From Actinomycetes bacterium (GTDB lineage Bacteria; Actinomycetota; Actinomycetes; Mycobacteriales; Mycobacteriaceae), in contig JAEYMI010000043.1 in the NCBI GenBank assembly GCA_023461275.1, forward strand, positions 62,001 through 126,000: a stretch of 64,000 nt of DNA, read 5' to 3'. Below the pieces are notes generated by a model that made no database searches, was not told the DNA's origin, and worked only from the letters and a program-made list of their open reading frames with translations. The first letter of the stretch is position 1; each line of letters begins with the position of its first letter. A program made the position numbers and the translations under genes. Shown one piece after another: positions 8,697-17,207 of the stretch.

Positions 8697-11315
8697 CTAC
8701 TCGAGTTTGGATTTGGCGAGGTCGAGGAACTGTCGGTCCGAGTCGGCGAGAAAGCCGACTTCATCCATTCTGGCGAGATTCTCGTCCACAATTCGCCAGT
8801 AGGTCACCGCCTCCAGTGATTCGACCTGCTCAGACAAGATGGCCAGTTTGTGTCCGCTCACCGCGACATCCCGCAAATACTCCGGACGCCCCGGATCCGA
8901 GGCCAACAAACTCTCCCGAATCTCTAACCCCCGCACAAACACCCGCCCAGCCTCCACCAGATCACCCCGCAACACGGCCACATCCCCCACCTTGTTCAAA
9001 CTCACCGACACATCCCGCAAATACTCCGGACGCCCCGGATCCGACGCCAACAAACCCTCCCGAATCTCCAACCCCCGCACAAACACCCGCCCAGCCTCCA
9101 CCAGATCACCCCGCAACCGCGCCACATACCCCACCCGTTCCAAACTCACCGACACATCCCGCAAATACTCCGGACGCCCCGGATCCAACGCCAACAACCC
9201 CTCCGCAATCTCCAACCCCCGCACAAACACCCGCCCAGCCTCCACCAGATCACCCCGCAACCGCGCCACATACCCCACCCGGTCCAAACTCACCGAGTAC
9301 AGGCGTCGCAGGCCGGCATCCACTTCGACGCTCACGTCACGTCGAAGCGTCAGGTCTTCTAGTCTCTGTGACACAACACCAGCGAGGCGGTGCGCTGTAC
9401 CGACATCCAGCCTTTCGATTACAGGCCGGCATAGCCAGACCGCAGATCCGAGAAGACGCCTATCATGGTCAGCAGGAACCGCTATTCCATCGAGCCTGTG
9501 GGACACAGCATCGGCCATAAGGGCAAGCTCCATTGCTTGAGGCCGTGGTTCTTCGGCGATCATCTCCGCGCGAATGGACAACATCGCATCGAATGTCTCT
9601 GCGATGTCGCTACTTGCAGTGACTTCACGCTCAGCAACGTGCCGGTGAATCACTCGGTGAATGCGCCCTACTCCAGGCTGGTCTCCCGCCGTGATCAGAT
9701 TCCGCCCTTCGAGGACTCGTTGCACCGTGCGCCAATCCTCTTGCCCCGGAACAACACCAGATGGATCGACATCTGCCCAGGGATCGTCCATAGCGGGAGG
9801 ATCGTCCCCAGATGGCTCAGTCAACTCCCGAAGCCATTCCCACACAACCAGATCTGGCGGCATGCAGCTCGCGAAGGCCAATGCCCGCTTGGCCCTTTCA
9901 GGAAGAGTCGCGATGGTGGCGTCGACGATGGCTCCTACCATCTTCTCCTTGTGCCGGAACTTGTTAGCAAGTTCACGCGCAGCGACTCGGTCAAGCCCGA
10001 CGAGCCCGTGATCACGCAGTGTGGCCAATAGCTGCGCGGGAGATCGAGTAGTACTGGCTCCCAAATAGACTGCGGCCTGCTCGACGGCCAGCGTGTACCC
10101 GCCGAGCTCGTCCACCAGTTCTCTTGCTGCAGAACGCTGTTCGTCGTCAAGAAAGTCCTTGTGCCGCTTCTCGGGGTCACGCGCAGGCTGGTGCAACCGC
10201 AGGAGTTCATATGCATCGTCGTCGCTCAGGCGATCGATCTCGACCAACCCCACTTGCGAACGCCCACCGCCGACATTGATGTCGGATTCGCCCAGGCGTG
10301 TGGTGACGAGAATGTGTAGCCACGCCGCTGACGGGAGGTTCGCGATCTGCGACGCAGAAAGTAATGAAGCCTCGGAGGCGTTGTCCAGCAGCACCAAGCA
10401 TGACGCGGTGTCCGGATCCAAGGCGCGTGCAGCTCCAGTCAGCTCCTCCAGTCGGGCCAGCACGAGTCGTCCGAGTCTCTGCGGATCACGACGGTCCTCG
10501 TCGCTCACACTCATCCCAAGTGTGGGTTCAAAGGCAAGCTGGGATAGCGCGTCGAGCAAGTCGGTCTTGTGCTCAGCACCGACTGACCACGTGCCACCCT
10601 GATACGCGTGCGCATACGAATGTGCATACGTGACAGCGAGTTCCGTCTTGCCCATCCCACCAAGCCCGTGCACCGACGCCACGACACCGATCGCGCCGGA
10701 GCCGGCCAGCATGTCGCGCAACGCGCGAAGTTCTCTGGTGCGTCCGACAAATCCGGGGTTGTACCGAACCAGATTCCCAGGCGCAGCCTTCGCCAACCTA
10801 GCTTCTCGAACGGAGTCACCTACCGAACTGCTCAGCGCAGCAACACGATCGCGGACCAGTTGCTCCTGCAACGCCTCAACGCCGCCGCCGAACCACGGCG
10901 CCAAATCCTCGAGTTGCAGCCGCGATACGTCCGACCACAACCGGGCCGCTGGCTCGTCGTCGTCGACATTCATGGATCCGACCGGCACGAAGAACACCCC
11001 GGTGACCGGATCCGCACCCGCTCGTTGTGCGGCGTGCTGATGGAATTCGTCCCACTCCCACCGGCAGTACGGGCTGCGCAGATAGTTCGGCGAGACACAG
11101 ATCAGCAGAACGCGCGCCGACCGCAACCCGGCCAACAATCGAAGCTCCCAGTCCTGGCGTGTCTTGATTTCAGAGCGGTCGAAGAAGATCCGGATATCGG
11201 ATGAGAACTGGCGCAAGTCTTCGTCGATCACGTCGACGATGCGCGTCACCCAGCCGTCAGTGTCGTCGGCGCGGGCGTAACTGATGAACACGTCGTACTC
11301 GAACCCGCCGGCCAC
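8697..11315 (-). CDS. TIR / NB-ARC (STAND) / TPR protein, candidate immune sensor
   Basis: Protein of 872 residues. Residues 5-95 form a TIR domain (YDVFISYARADD, SPNYLRSPYCRWEW) with Glu57 in DWELRL at the place of the NADase catalytic glutamate. An NB-ARC/STAND ATPase follows: Walker A GLGGMGKT near 217-224, Walker B CLVLLDNA near 306-313. The C-terminus has TPR units of 48 residues, three of them nearly identical even in DNA. Such TIR-STAND proteins act in bacteria as phage or stress sensors that oligomerise and deplete NAD+; here that is inference. GTG start follows GGGGGCA. GC is a little lower than in flanking housekeeping genes. An FxsT-type protein is an alternative, but no FxSxx-COOH or radical SAM partner is present. 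Confidence 0.88.
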   Translation of the reverse strand: MAGGFEYDVFISYARADDTDGWVTRIVDVIDEDLRQFSSDIRIFFDRSEIKTRQDWELRLLAGLRSARVLLICVSPNYLRSPYCRWEWDEFHQHAAQRAGADPVTGVFFVPVGSMNVDDDEPAARLWSDVSRLQLEDLAPWFGGGVEALQEQLVRDRVAALSSSVGDSVREARLAKAAPGNLVRYNPGFVGRTRELRALRDMLAGSGAIGVVASVHGLGGMGKTELAVTYAHSYAHAYQGGTWSVGAEHKTDLLDALSQLAFEPTLGMSVSDEDRRDPQRLGRLVLARLEELTGAARALDPDTASCLVLLDNASEASLLSASQIANLPSAAWLHILVTTRLGESDINVGGGRSQVGLVEIDRLSDDDAYELLRLHQPARDPEKRHKDFLDDEQRSAARELVDELGGYTLAVEQAAVYLGASTTRSPAQLLATLRDHGLVGLDRVAARELANKFRHKEKMVGAIVDATIATLPERAKRALAFASCMPPDLVVWEWLRELTEPSGDDPPAMDDPWADVDPSGVVPGQEDWRTVQRVLEGRNLITAGDQPGVGRIHRVIHRHVAEREVTASSDIAETFDAMLSIRAEMIAEEPRPQAMELALMADAVSHRLDGIAVPADHDRRLLGSAVWLCRPVIERLDVGTAHRLAGVVSQRLEDLTLRRDVSVEVDAGLRRLYSVSLDRVGYVARLRGDLVEAGRVFVRGLEIAEGLLALDPGRPEYLRDVSVSLERVGYVARLRGDLVEAGRVFVRGLEIREGLLASDPGRPEYLRDVSVSLNKVGDVAVLRGDLVEAGRVFVRGLEIRESLLASDPGRPEYLRDVAVSGHKLAILSEQVESLEAVTYWRIVDENLARMDEVGFLADSDRQFLDLAKSKLE
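8865..9298. repeat. 144-bp tandem repeat encoding TPR units
   Basis: Three consecutive 144-bp units inside the TIR-STAND gene, recognisable by the recurring CCGGACGCCCCGGATCC at a spacing of 144 bases. Each encodes a 48-residue TPR-like unit containing GDLVEAGRVFVRGLEI and DPGRPEYLRDV. Near identity at DNA level points to recent duplication or gene conversion. Confidence 0.85.
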
Positions 11316-11427
11316 GGCTGCCCCCAGACATAGATGTCGCGAAGTCTTACATCTACCGCCTCAGTCGGGCCGATTCAATCGCCCGAAAAGGGGACCGCCA
11401 GAGCTGGCTCGGCCCGCATGGACGCGT

Positions 11428-11802
11428 TCACAGTTCAGGTGCGCGCACTGCGCCAAGGTCATCCGTCGTCGAAGTACGGAGCACGCGCGCCAGCTCCGGA
11501 TCGGCATACACCTCGGCGGTATGCCGCCACTGCTCGATGGTCTGCGCCGAGGGTGCCGGACTGTTCAGCGAAGCACCGACACGCAATGAGTCGGCAAGTT
11601 CTCGAGCAAACGTGTCTACCTCGGCTTCCGACAGCAAACGTGCCCAAGCGAAGTCCAGCACCAGGTCCTCGGCATCGATACAGAGCTCCAGAGTGCTCCG
11701 CGGAGCACTCATCGTGACGACCAGGTCGTCGGGCTCCGGCACAAATCGCCCGCCAACGCAGCTCAATCTTCCAAACGCGGCACAAGCCTCTAGACGCGGC
11801 AT
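11428..11802 (-). CDS. Small hypothetical protein upstream of the TIR-STAND gene
   Basis: Open frame of 124 residues, or 94 if translation begins at ATG 11712. It is acidic and helical (EDLVLDFAWARLLSEAEVDTFARELADSLR) and ends with IEQWRHTAEVYADPELARVLR. This tail resembles the C-terminal region of YefM/Phd-type antitoxins, but the DNA-binding N-terminus of that family is not evident. A 20-bp palindrome (11691-11710) lies over codons 1-7 of the shorter form. It is 112 bp upstream of the TIR-STAND start on the same strand. Whether it is expressed, and its start, are uncertain; overlapping open frames exist on both strands. Confidence 0.45.
   Translation of the reverse strand: MPRLEACAAFGRLSCVGGRFVPEPDDLVVTMSAPRSTLELCIDAEDLVLDFAWARLLSEAEVDTFARELADSLRVGASLNSPAPSAQTIEQWRHTAEVYADPELARVLRTSTTDDLGAVRAPEL
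11691..11710. repeat. 20-bp perfect palindrome, copy 1
   Basis: GAGTGCTCCGCGGAGCACTC, a perfect self-complementary sequence. The same 20-mer recurs as the core of a longer palindrome at 11875-11904. It could be an operator pair or a dispersed palindromic repeat. Confidence 0.8.
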
Positions 11803-11874
11803 GTGTACAGCCCGCGCCTGCAGGTTCAGCCCGCGTTTGGCCCACTTGGGCGATCTCGGACCCGGTCGAGCACT

Positions 11875-11904
11875 ACCGCGAGTGCTCCGCGGAGCACTCG
11901 CGGT
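11875..11904. repeat. 30-bp perfect palindrome, copy 2
   Basis: The 20-mer found at 11691-11710 is extended here by five matching bases on each side (ACCGC ... GCGGT), giving 30 bases of perfect dyad symmetry in the gap between two small minus-strand genes. Confidence 0.8.
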
Positions 11905-11943
11905 GGCGATCGTCGAGCGACGTCGATGAACACCTCGTCGCTG

Positions 11944-12246
11944 TCAGATCGGAATCCACGTCGGCCACCACGATGGGGCGCCATCGGGACACAGGTCCGA
12001 CGCAATCATCCCGTTGTCCGCGTTGGCATGAATCACCAACCAGACGAAGAGCAACGACAACACCATCGAGATCAGCGGCGCGCAGAGCGCAACCCAGCGT
12101 CGACGACGAGTCACGGTCAGCCCGTACGAAACCCACGCCACGAAAAGGACACCGAACGCTGCGGCCGGCACGTTTCCTATCACCGACCACGCCCCGTTGT
12201 AGTCCCATCCACGACGACTGCACAATGCCCACAAACGTGGCAGCAC
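11944..12246 (-). CDS. Small hypothetical membrane protein
   Basis: Protein of 100 residues with two clear transmembrane segments (VPAAAFGVLFVAWVSYGLTV and WVALCAPLISMVLSLLFVWLV), separated by the basic turn TRRRR, and a short exported-looking tail with one Cys and a WWP motif. A stop lies in frame just upstream, so the GTG at 12246 or a nearby TTG must be the start. Predicted topology and composition look genuine, but no family is recognised. It lies in the accessory patch with the TIR-STAND gene. Confidence 0.6.
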   Translation of the reverse strand: MLPRLWALCSRRGWDYNGAWSVIGNVPAAAFGVLFVAWVSYGLTVTRRRRWVALCAPLISMVLSLLFVWLVIHANADNGMIASDLCPDGAPSWWPTWIPI

Positions 12247-12484
12247 TTGGAGAACCGTTTACCCCGCACCTGCCGCCAAGAGCAGTCCCCACGGAACGCC
12301 GAACCACCGGAACCAGACCATCAACCGCCGACCCCATGTCGAATCCGAATCACATCCCCACCCCGGTCTCCGGCCATGACGGGCGCACCTCGCGAGCCAA
12401 CGTCGGCGGCTCAGACCCGTCAGGCGAACCGTCACGGTACCAGGGCATATGGCCACGATTAGTCATTCATTTCGTCGACCACCC

Positions 12485-12520
12485 TTGACAAAATGTTGTG
12501 TTTTCACAACACTTGATTAG
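12485..12520 (+). promoter_or_regulatory. Promoter and palindromic operator of the XRE-ABC operon
   Basis: A consensus -35 hexamer TTGACA (12485-12490) is followed by the inverted repeat TGTTGTG-TTTT-CACAACA (12494-12511), just before the GTG at 12521. A -10 element would overlap the right arm (AACACT with 17-base spacing) or TTGATT. A repressor bound here would block RNA polymerase, so autoregulation by the XRE protein is likely. The short leader suggests weakly led or leaderless translation. Confidence 0.7.
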
Positions 12521-12844
12521 GTGAGTCCAGTCCGAAGGGGTGAAAAGCTCCCCATCTACAACCGCATCGGCGTGCTGCGTGCGGAGCGTCGAATGTCGCG
12601 GGCGCAGCTGGCCGAGCTGGTCGGCATCAACGTCCAGTCCGTCGGGGCACTGGAACGCGGCGACAACTACCCCAGCCTCGACCTCGCCTTCCGCATCTGC
12701 GAGGTCTTCGGGCTACCCGTCGAAGCGGTGTTCAGCCGCACGGAGTTCACCGCGATGTCGGCCGAGCTCTACCCCCGACGCACCATCAACGCCGCCGAAA
12801 CACACTCACCGCAACCGTCGTCCACCACGGAGGAAGCACGATGA
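12521..12844 (+). CDS. XRE-family helix-turn-helix regulator
   Basis: Protein of 107 residues with a lambda-repressor-type HTH at residues 12-70: RIGVLRAERRMSRAQLAELVG followed by VGALERGDNYPSLDLAFRICEVFGLPVEAVF. The C-terminal 35 residues look disordered. Its stop overlaps the start of the next gene (ATGA at 12841-12844), so the two are translationally coupled. The operator-like inverted repeat directly upstream suggests it represses its own operon, which encodes a membrane protein and an ABC exporter. Confidence 0.88.
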   Translation: MSPVRRGEKLPIYNRIGVLRAERRMSRAQLAELVGINVQSVGALERGDNYPSLDLAFRICEVFGLPVEAVFSRTEFTAMSAELYPRRTINAAETHSPQPSSTTEEAR

Positions 12845-13428
12845 GGGATCCCAACTCGGCCATTCCGGCCGAAGCGACGCCCGCGCTATGGCGTCGCTAC
12901 GACGAATGGCGCGGACAACGCCATGTTCGCTTCAACCAGCGTCATGCCGGCAAGCTAATGAGCTGGCGCAATCGTCGAGGCGCACGACGGCTCGTCCTGG
13001 CCGAGATCGCAGTGCTGGTCGTACTTTTGGCCAGCGCTGCGGTGGCCTTCTTCACCTATGCGTTCTTCATCCCATTCATCATCGCCATCGTCGGCGTGTT
13101 CGTGGTGCAGTACCTGCTCCGCATCGTGACCGGTTCGATCGCCGACTCCCCGGTCGCTGCCCTCGACGAAATTCAACTGGCGCAACGTAACTCGGCCCGA
13201 TCAGTGGGCTTCTTCGCCCTTTTCTCGCTGATGTTCATCCCGTACATCATCCTGATCATCCTGGGCACCAAAGAACAGGTTCACGGCCAACTGGTGTACG
13301 GCACCGCCATCCTGCTCATCAGCCTCGTGCTGACCGGAGCCCTTATCCCCACCATGCTGACCGCGTGGTGGAGCGACGATGCCGATCCCGAAGACTTCGC
13401 AACCTACGAGGAGACCGATCATGCCTGA
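12841..13428 (+). CDS. Four-helix membrane protein of XRE-ABC operon
   Basis: Protein of 195 residues with a basic, soluble N-terminus of about 50 residues, then two pairs of transmembrane helices (LVLAEIAVLVVLLASAAVAF..., FFALFSLMFIPYIILIILG...). It overlaps the regulator by four bases and the ATPase gene by eight. No domain is recognised; position suggests an accessory or sensory component of the ABC exporter. Confidence 0.75.
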   Translation: MRDPNSAIPAEATPALWRRYDEWRGQRHVRFNQRHAGKLMSWRNRRGARRLVLAEIAVLVVLLASAAVAFFTYAFFIPFIIAIVGVFVVQYLLRIVTGSIADSPVAALDEIQLAQRNSARSVGFFALFSLMFIPYIILIILGTKEQVHGQLVYGTAILLISLVLTGALIPTMLTAWWSDDADPEDFATYEETDHA

Positions 13429-14314
13429 ATCCCTCATCGTCGACGGCCTACACAAGCGGTACGGCGATCTGATTGCCCTGCAAGACATGACCTTTGCCGT
13501 GGCTCCCGGCGAGATCTTCGGGTTCGTCGGCTCCAACGGCGCCGGCAAATCCACGACGATGCGCATCATTCTCGGTGTGCTGTCGGCGGATTCGGGCGAG
13601 GTACGCCTCGGTGACCGACGCATCGATCTCGACCTTCGACGCACCATCGGCTACATGCCCGAAGAACGCGGCCTGTACCCGAAAATGAAAGTGGGCGAAC
13701 AACTCACGTTCCTTGCCCGCCTGCACGGGATGTCGGCCACCGACGCCGAGGACAGCGTACGGCGCTGGACCGCCCGACTCGGCGTCGCCGAACGCTACGA
13801 CGACAACGTCGGCGACCTCTCGCTCGGTAACCAGCAACGCGTGCAGCTCGCTGCCGCCCTCGTCCACGACCCGCGGGTGCTGGTGCTCGACGAGCCGTTC
13901 TCCGGACTCGACCCGGTCGCCGTCGACGTGATGAGTGACGTTCTGAAAGAGAAAGCCGCCGAGGGTATCCCGGTGATCTTCTCCTCCCACCAACTCGATC
14001 TCGTCCAACGACTGTGCGACCGCGTCGGCATCATCACCAAGGGACAGATGCGGGCGTTGGGCACCGTCGACGACCTGCGGGCCCGAGACGGCGTCACGCT
14101 CGAGGTCGCCGGCCCGACCGGAACTGACTGGGCCAACGGCCTGCCCGGCGTGACCGGCGTCGAATACGGCGAGACCACACGACTGCGCGTCGATCCAGAG
14201 ACGGTCGATGACCAACAGATCCTGGCCGCAGCACTCAGATATGGCCCCGTACACCGATTCACCACGTCCACACCATCGCTGACCGAACTGTTCCGAGAGG
14301 TGGTTTCGTCATGA
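13421..14314 (+). CDS. ABC transporter ATP-binding protein, NatA-like
   Basis: Protein of 297 residues. Walker A is GSNGAGKST, the signature is LSLGNQQRVQL (Gly-Asn replaces the usual Gly-Gly), Walker B is VLVLDEPFSGLDP and the switch His lies in FSSHQLD. The C-terminal DUF4162-like part and pairing with an ABC-2 permease place it with NatA-type exporters of sodium or small antimicrobial molecules. The ATG at 13421 overlaps the preceding stop by eight bases; the open frame extends further upstream but within that gene. Confidence 0.9.
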   Translation: MPESLIVDGLHKRYGDLIALQDMTFAVAPGEIFGFVGSNGAGKSTTMRIILGVLSADSGEVRLGDRRIDLDLRRTIGYMPEERGLYPKMKVGEQLTFLARLHGMSATDAEDSVRRWTARLGVAERYDDNVGDLSLGNQQRVQLAAALVHDPRVLVLDEPFSGLDPVAVDVMSDVLKEKAAEGIPVIFSSHQLDLVQRLCDRVGIITKGQMRALGTVDDLRARDGVTLEVAGPTGTDWANGLPGVTGVEYGETTRLRVDPETVDDQQILAAALRYGPVHRFTTSTPSLTELFREVVSS

Positions 14315-15549
14315 CCGCACCCACATCGCCCGCACCCACTCCCCCCGAACTCACGCCCATCGGCGGCGCCGGCACCATGGCGTCGATCTGGCTGATCGCA
14401 CGACGTGAGATCGCCACCCGCGCCAAGACCAAGTCGTTCATCATCAGTACCGTCGCCTTGATGCTGGTGATCGTCATCGGCCTCGTGCTGTGGAAGGCAT
14501 TCAGCGGCGGCGGAGAAGACCCCGACCGCATCGGTGTCGTCGGTGGCAGCAGTTCACTGTCGTCGACCATCGTGCAGCTCGGGAAAGCTACCAACACACC
14601 GGTTTCCGTGGTCCCACTTCCCGACGCCGGACAGGCCCGCGCGCAGGTGAGCGACGGCAGTGTCGACGCCGCCGTCGTGGTCAACCAGTACGGCGCCTAC
14701 ACGCTCCTGAGCGACAAAGGCTTGTCCGGAGATCTCAACGGTGTGCTCCGCGCGTCGATCCAGCAGGTCACCCTGACCACCGGGCTCGCCGATCGTGGCG
14801 TCGACGCCGCTACCCTGCCCGCCCCCGCGGTAAGCGTGCAACAATTGCAACCCGACAAACCCGAAGCGGGACAGCGGATCACCATCGCTCTCGTCGGCGC
14901 GCTGCTTCTGATCACCGCGATCATGATGGGCGGCAACATGATCGCCGTCGGTGTCGTCGAAGAGAAGACGTCGCGCATCGTCGAATTGCTGCTTGCGTGT
15001 GTGAAACCGCTCCACCTCATGTGGGGCAAGATTCTGGGTATCGGCATCGTCGCACTCGGACAAGTCCTGATTCTCGGCGCCACCGCGCTGATCGCCGGCG
15101 CCGCAACGGGAATGCTCACCCTGACCGGAACAGCGGTCGGCATGTTCGCGGCCACCATCGTCTGGTTCCTGCTCGGGTTCCTGTTCTTCGCAACCCTCTA
15201 CGCCGCCGCCGGGGCGCTGGTCTCCCGGCAGGAGGAACTCGGGTCGACGATCATGCCGTTGACCATCCTGTCCATGGCGGTGATGTACGCCGGCATCTTC
15301 GGCATCCAGGCCATGGACTCCACCATCATCAAGACACTCACGTGGATTCCGCCGTTCTCGGCCGTGCTGATGCCGATGCGGATCGCCACCGGCGACACCA
15401 ACGTCGTGCAGATCATCATCACGTTGGTCCTGATGATTGCGGTCTGTGCCGCGGCGACGGCGATCGCCGCGCGGATCTACGAGCGGTCGATTCTGCGGAC
15501 GGGTTCGCGGGTGAAATGGACCGAGGCGCTGTCGATGGCGCGGACCTGA
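14311..15549 (+). CDS. ABC-2 type permease, NatB-like
   Basis: Protein of 412 residues: one N-terminal transmembrane helix, an extracytoplasmic domain of about 150 residues (DPDRIGVVGGSSSL..., with SDGSVDAAVVVNQYGAYTLLSD), then about five helices from residue 190. MGGNMIAVGVVEEKTSRIVELLLACVKP is the characteristic ABC-2/NatB cytoplasmic segment. The start overlaps the ATPase stop by four bases. Together with the ATPase it should form an exporter; cargo unknown. Confidence 0.88.
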   Translation: MTAPTSPAPTPPELTPIGGAGTMASIWLIARREIATRAKTKSFIISTVALMLVIVIGLVLWKAFSGGGEDPDRIGVVGGSSSLSSTIVQLGKATNTPVSVVPLPDAGQARAQVSDGSVDAAVVVNQYGAYTLLSDKGLSGDLNGVLRASIQQVTLTTGLADRGVDAATLPAPAVSVQQLQPDKPEAGQRITIALVGALLLITAIMMGGNMIAVGVVEEKTSRIVELLLACVKPLHLMWGKILGIGIVALGQVLILGATALIAGAATGMLTLTGTAVGMFAATIVWFLLGFLFFATLYAAAGALVSRQEELGSTIMPLTILSMAVMYAGIFGIQAMDSTIIKTLTWIPPFSAVLMPMRIATGDTNVVQIIITLVLMIAVCAAATAIAARIYERSILRTGSRVKWTEALSMART

Positions 15550-15573
15550 CGCCACACCTGGTTTGGCGCACGG

Positions 15574-15616
15574 ACTCACAGACGCCCCCTGTGTCCTACA
15601 GGGGGCGTCTGTGAGT
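15574..15616. terminator. Strong bidirectional hairpin terminator
   Basis: A perfect 19-bp stem (ACTCACAGACGCCCCCTGT and its complement) with a five-base loop GTCCT, between the convergent NatB-like gene and the MFS transporter. Confidence 0.82.
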
Positions 15617-15634
15617 TCAGCGAGCGACGGGGCC

Positions 15635-17083
15635 TTAGGCCGAAGCCACCTGGGCTGCGGAGGGCTCTGCCGCCGGCGGCGGACCGTGCGGCACGAAGTC
15701 CTTGCTGCGGATCATCAACACGCTGCACACCGCGCCGACGATGGCCAAAGCGCCGCTCACCCAGAACAATACGTTCAACGCATCGGCGTATGCCGCGCTC
15801 ATCAACTCCGGAGTGGGCCGACGCCCGGCCAGCGTCGAGGACAGGTGCGAGCTGAAAAGGGTTCCGTAGACGGCGATTCCGACGGCGATACCGATCTGGC
15901 GGAACGTGGTGTTGATGCCCGAGGCCATACCCGACTGGTGCACCGGCACCACTCCCACCGCGGTGGCGGCCAGCGGCGGATTCACCAGGCCGCTGCCGAC
16001 GCCGGCGATGATCAAGCCCGGAACCAGATGTGTCCACGACGAAGTGGCGTCGAGTCCGGCCATCGCGAACAACCCGACACCTACGAGCAGCAGGCCGGGG
16101 CCGATCAGCCACCGCACCGGTACACGTTCTGACATCCGCCCGGCGATCGTCGCGAACACCATCGTGCAGCCCGACATCACCAGCAATCGCAGACCGGTCT
16201 GCAATGCGGAGTACCCCAACGCATTCTGCAGGTACAGCACGATGTACAGCAGCATCGCGAACAGCGAACCATTCATCGCGAACGCCGCGATCAGACCGCC
16301 GGTGAACGTCGGTGTGCGCAGCAACGAGAGATCGAACATCGGCTGCGCCACCCGCAATTCGACGATCACGAACGCCGCCAACAGGATTGCCGCCGCGATG
16401 AAGCAGCCGACGACCACACCGTCGGACCACGATTTCTGTCCGGCTTCGATCAACCCGTACACCAACGCCAGCAGTCCGGCGGTGAACGTGACCACACCGG
16501 GCCAGTCGATGCGCCGTGCGTGCGGCGACCGGGACTCGTCAACCAACCGCAACGTCAGCCACAGTGCAACGATGCCGATCGGCAGGTTCACCAAAAAGAT
16601 AGCCCGCCAGGTGATTCCGGTGGTCAGTACACCACCGAGAATCGGTCCCAGCGCCGTCGAGACACCGGTGATCGCTCCCCACACACCGAACGCGACACCA
16701 CGTTCACGCCCATGGAACGTGGCGGCCAGCAGGGCCAGCGACGTCGAGAACAGCATGGCACCGCCGACGCCCTGCAAGGCGCGGGACACGATGAGCATCA
16801 CCGGGTCCTGCGCGACGCCGCACAGCAGCGAACCGAGGGTGAAGATGACCAGGCCGATCGAGAAGATGCGGCGTCGGCCGAACTTGTCGGAGATCGACCC
16901 CGACGTCAGCAGCAGCGACGCCAACGCCAGCGCGTAGGCGTCGGTGATCCACTGCAGCTGGCTGAAACTCGCATCCAGCGCGCGCTGGATGTCAGGGAGG
17001 GCGACGACCACGATCGTGACGTCGAGCAGCAACATGAACGTCGCCGCACAGACGACGACCAGCGTCCACCATTTGCGTTGCAT
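15635..17083 (-). CDS. MFS drug exporter, DHA2 (EmrB/QacA) type
   Basis: Protein of 482 residues with about 14 hydrophobic segments. Motifs LDVTIVVVALPDIQRAL (TM1) and SGSISDKFGRRRIF (motif A loop) identify the 14-TM DHA2 drug:H+ antiporters. I chose ATG 17083, preceded by GAAAGG at six bases; the open frame continues upstream to 17251 without a ribosome site. Divergent from an Lrp-type regulator whose start is 124 bp away; shared regulation is likely. Substrate unknown. Confidence 0.88.
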   Translation of the reverse strand: MQRKWWTLVVVCAATFMLLLDVTIVVVALPDIQRALDASFSQLQWITDAYALALASLLLTSGSISDKFGRRRIFSIGLVIFTLGSLLCGVAQDPVMLIVSRALQGVGGAMLFSTSLALLAATFHGRERGVAFGVWGAITGVSTALGPILGGVLTTGITWRAIFLVNLPIGIVALWLTLRLVDESRSPHARRIDWPGVVTFTAGLLALVYGLIEAGQKSWSDGVVVGCFIAAAILLAAFVIVELRVAQPMFDLSLLRTPTFTGGLIAAFAMNGSLFAMLLYIVLYLQNALGYSALQTGLRLLVMSGCTMVFATIAGRMSERVPVRWLIGPGLLLVGVGLFAMAGLDATSSWTHLVPGLIIAGVGSGLVNPPLAATAVGVVPVHQSGMASGINTTFRQIGIAVGIAVYGTLFSSHLSSTLAGRRPTPELMSAAYADALNVLFWVSGALAIVGAVCSVLMIRSKDFVPHGPPPAAEPSAAQVASA

Positions 17084-17207
17084 GGGAAACCTTTCGAGAA
17101 GAATGCCCGAATCGACGCGCATCGGCGAGTTCGGGCGTGGTGAACCCAGTCTGACCGTCGAATCGCGACTGGTCGCGCCAGCGGTGCCGAAACGTACAAT
17201 TCCGATC

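Noticed and set aside
8865..9298. CRISPR-like array
   Set aside because: Units are 144 bp, contiguous and in frame within a protein gene, with no spacers.
8697..11315. FxsT component of an FxSxx-COOH RiPP system
   Set aside because: TIR-NB-ARC-TPR architecture fits, but no radical SAM maturase, precursor ending FxSxx or FxsC-like gene lies nearby.
16944..17207. N-terminal extension of the Lrp-like gene
   Set aside because: It would run antisense through the MFS gene's 5' part; the HTH begins after ATG 17208.
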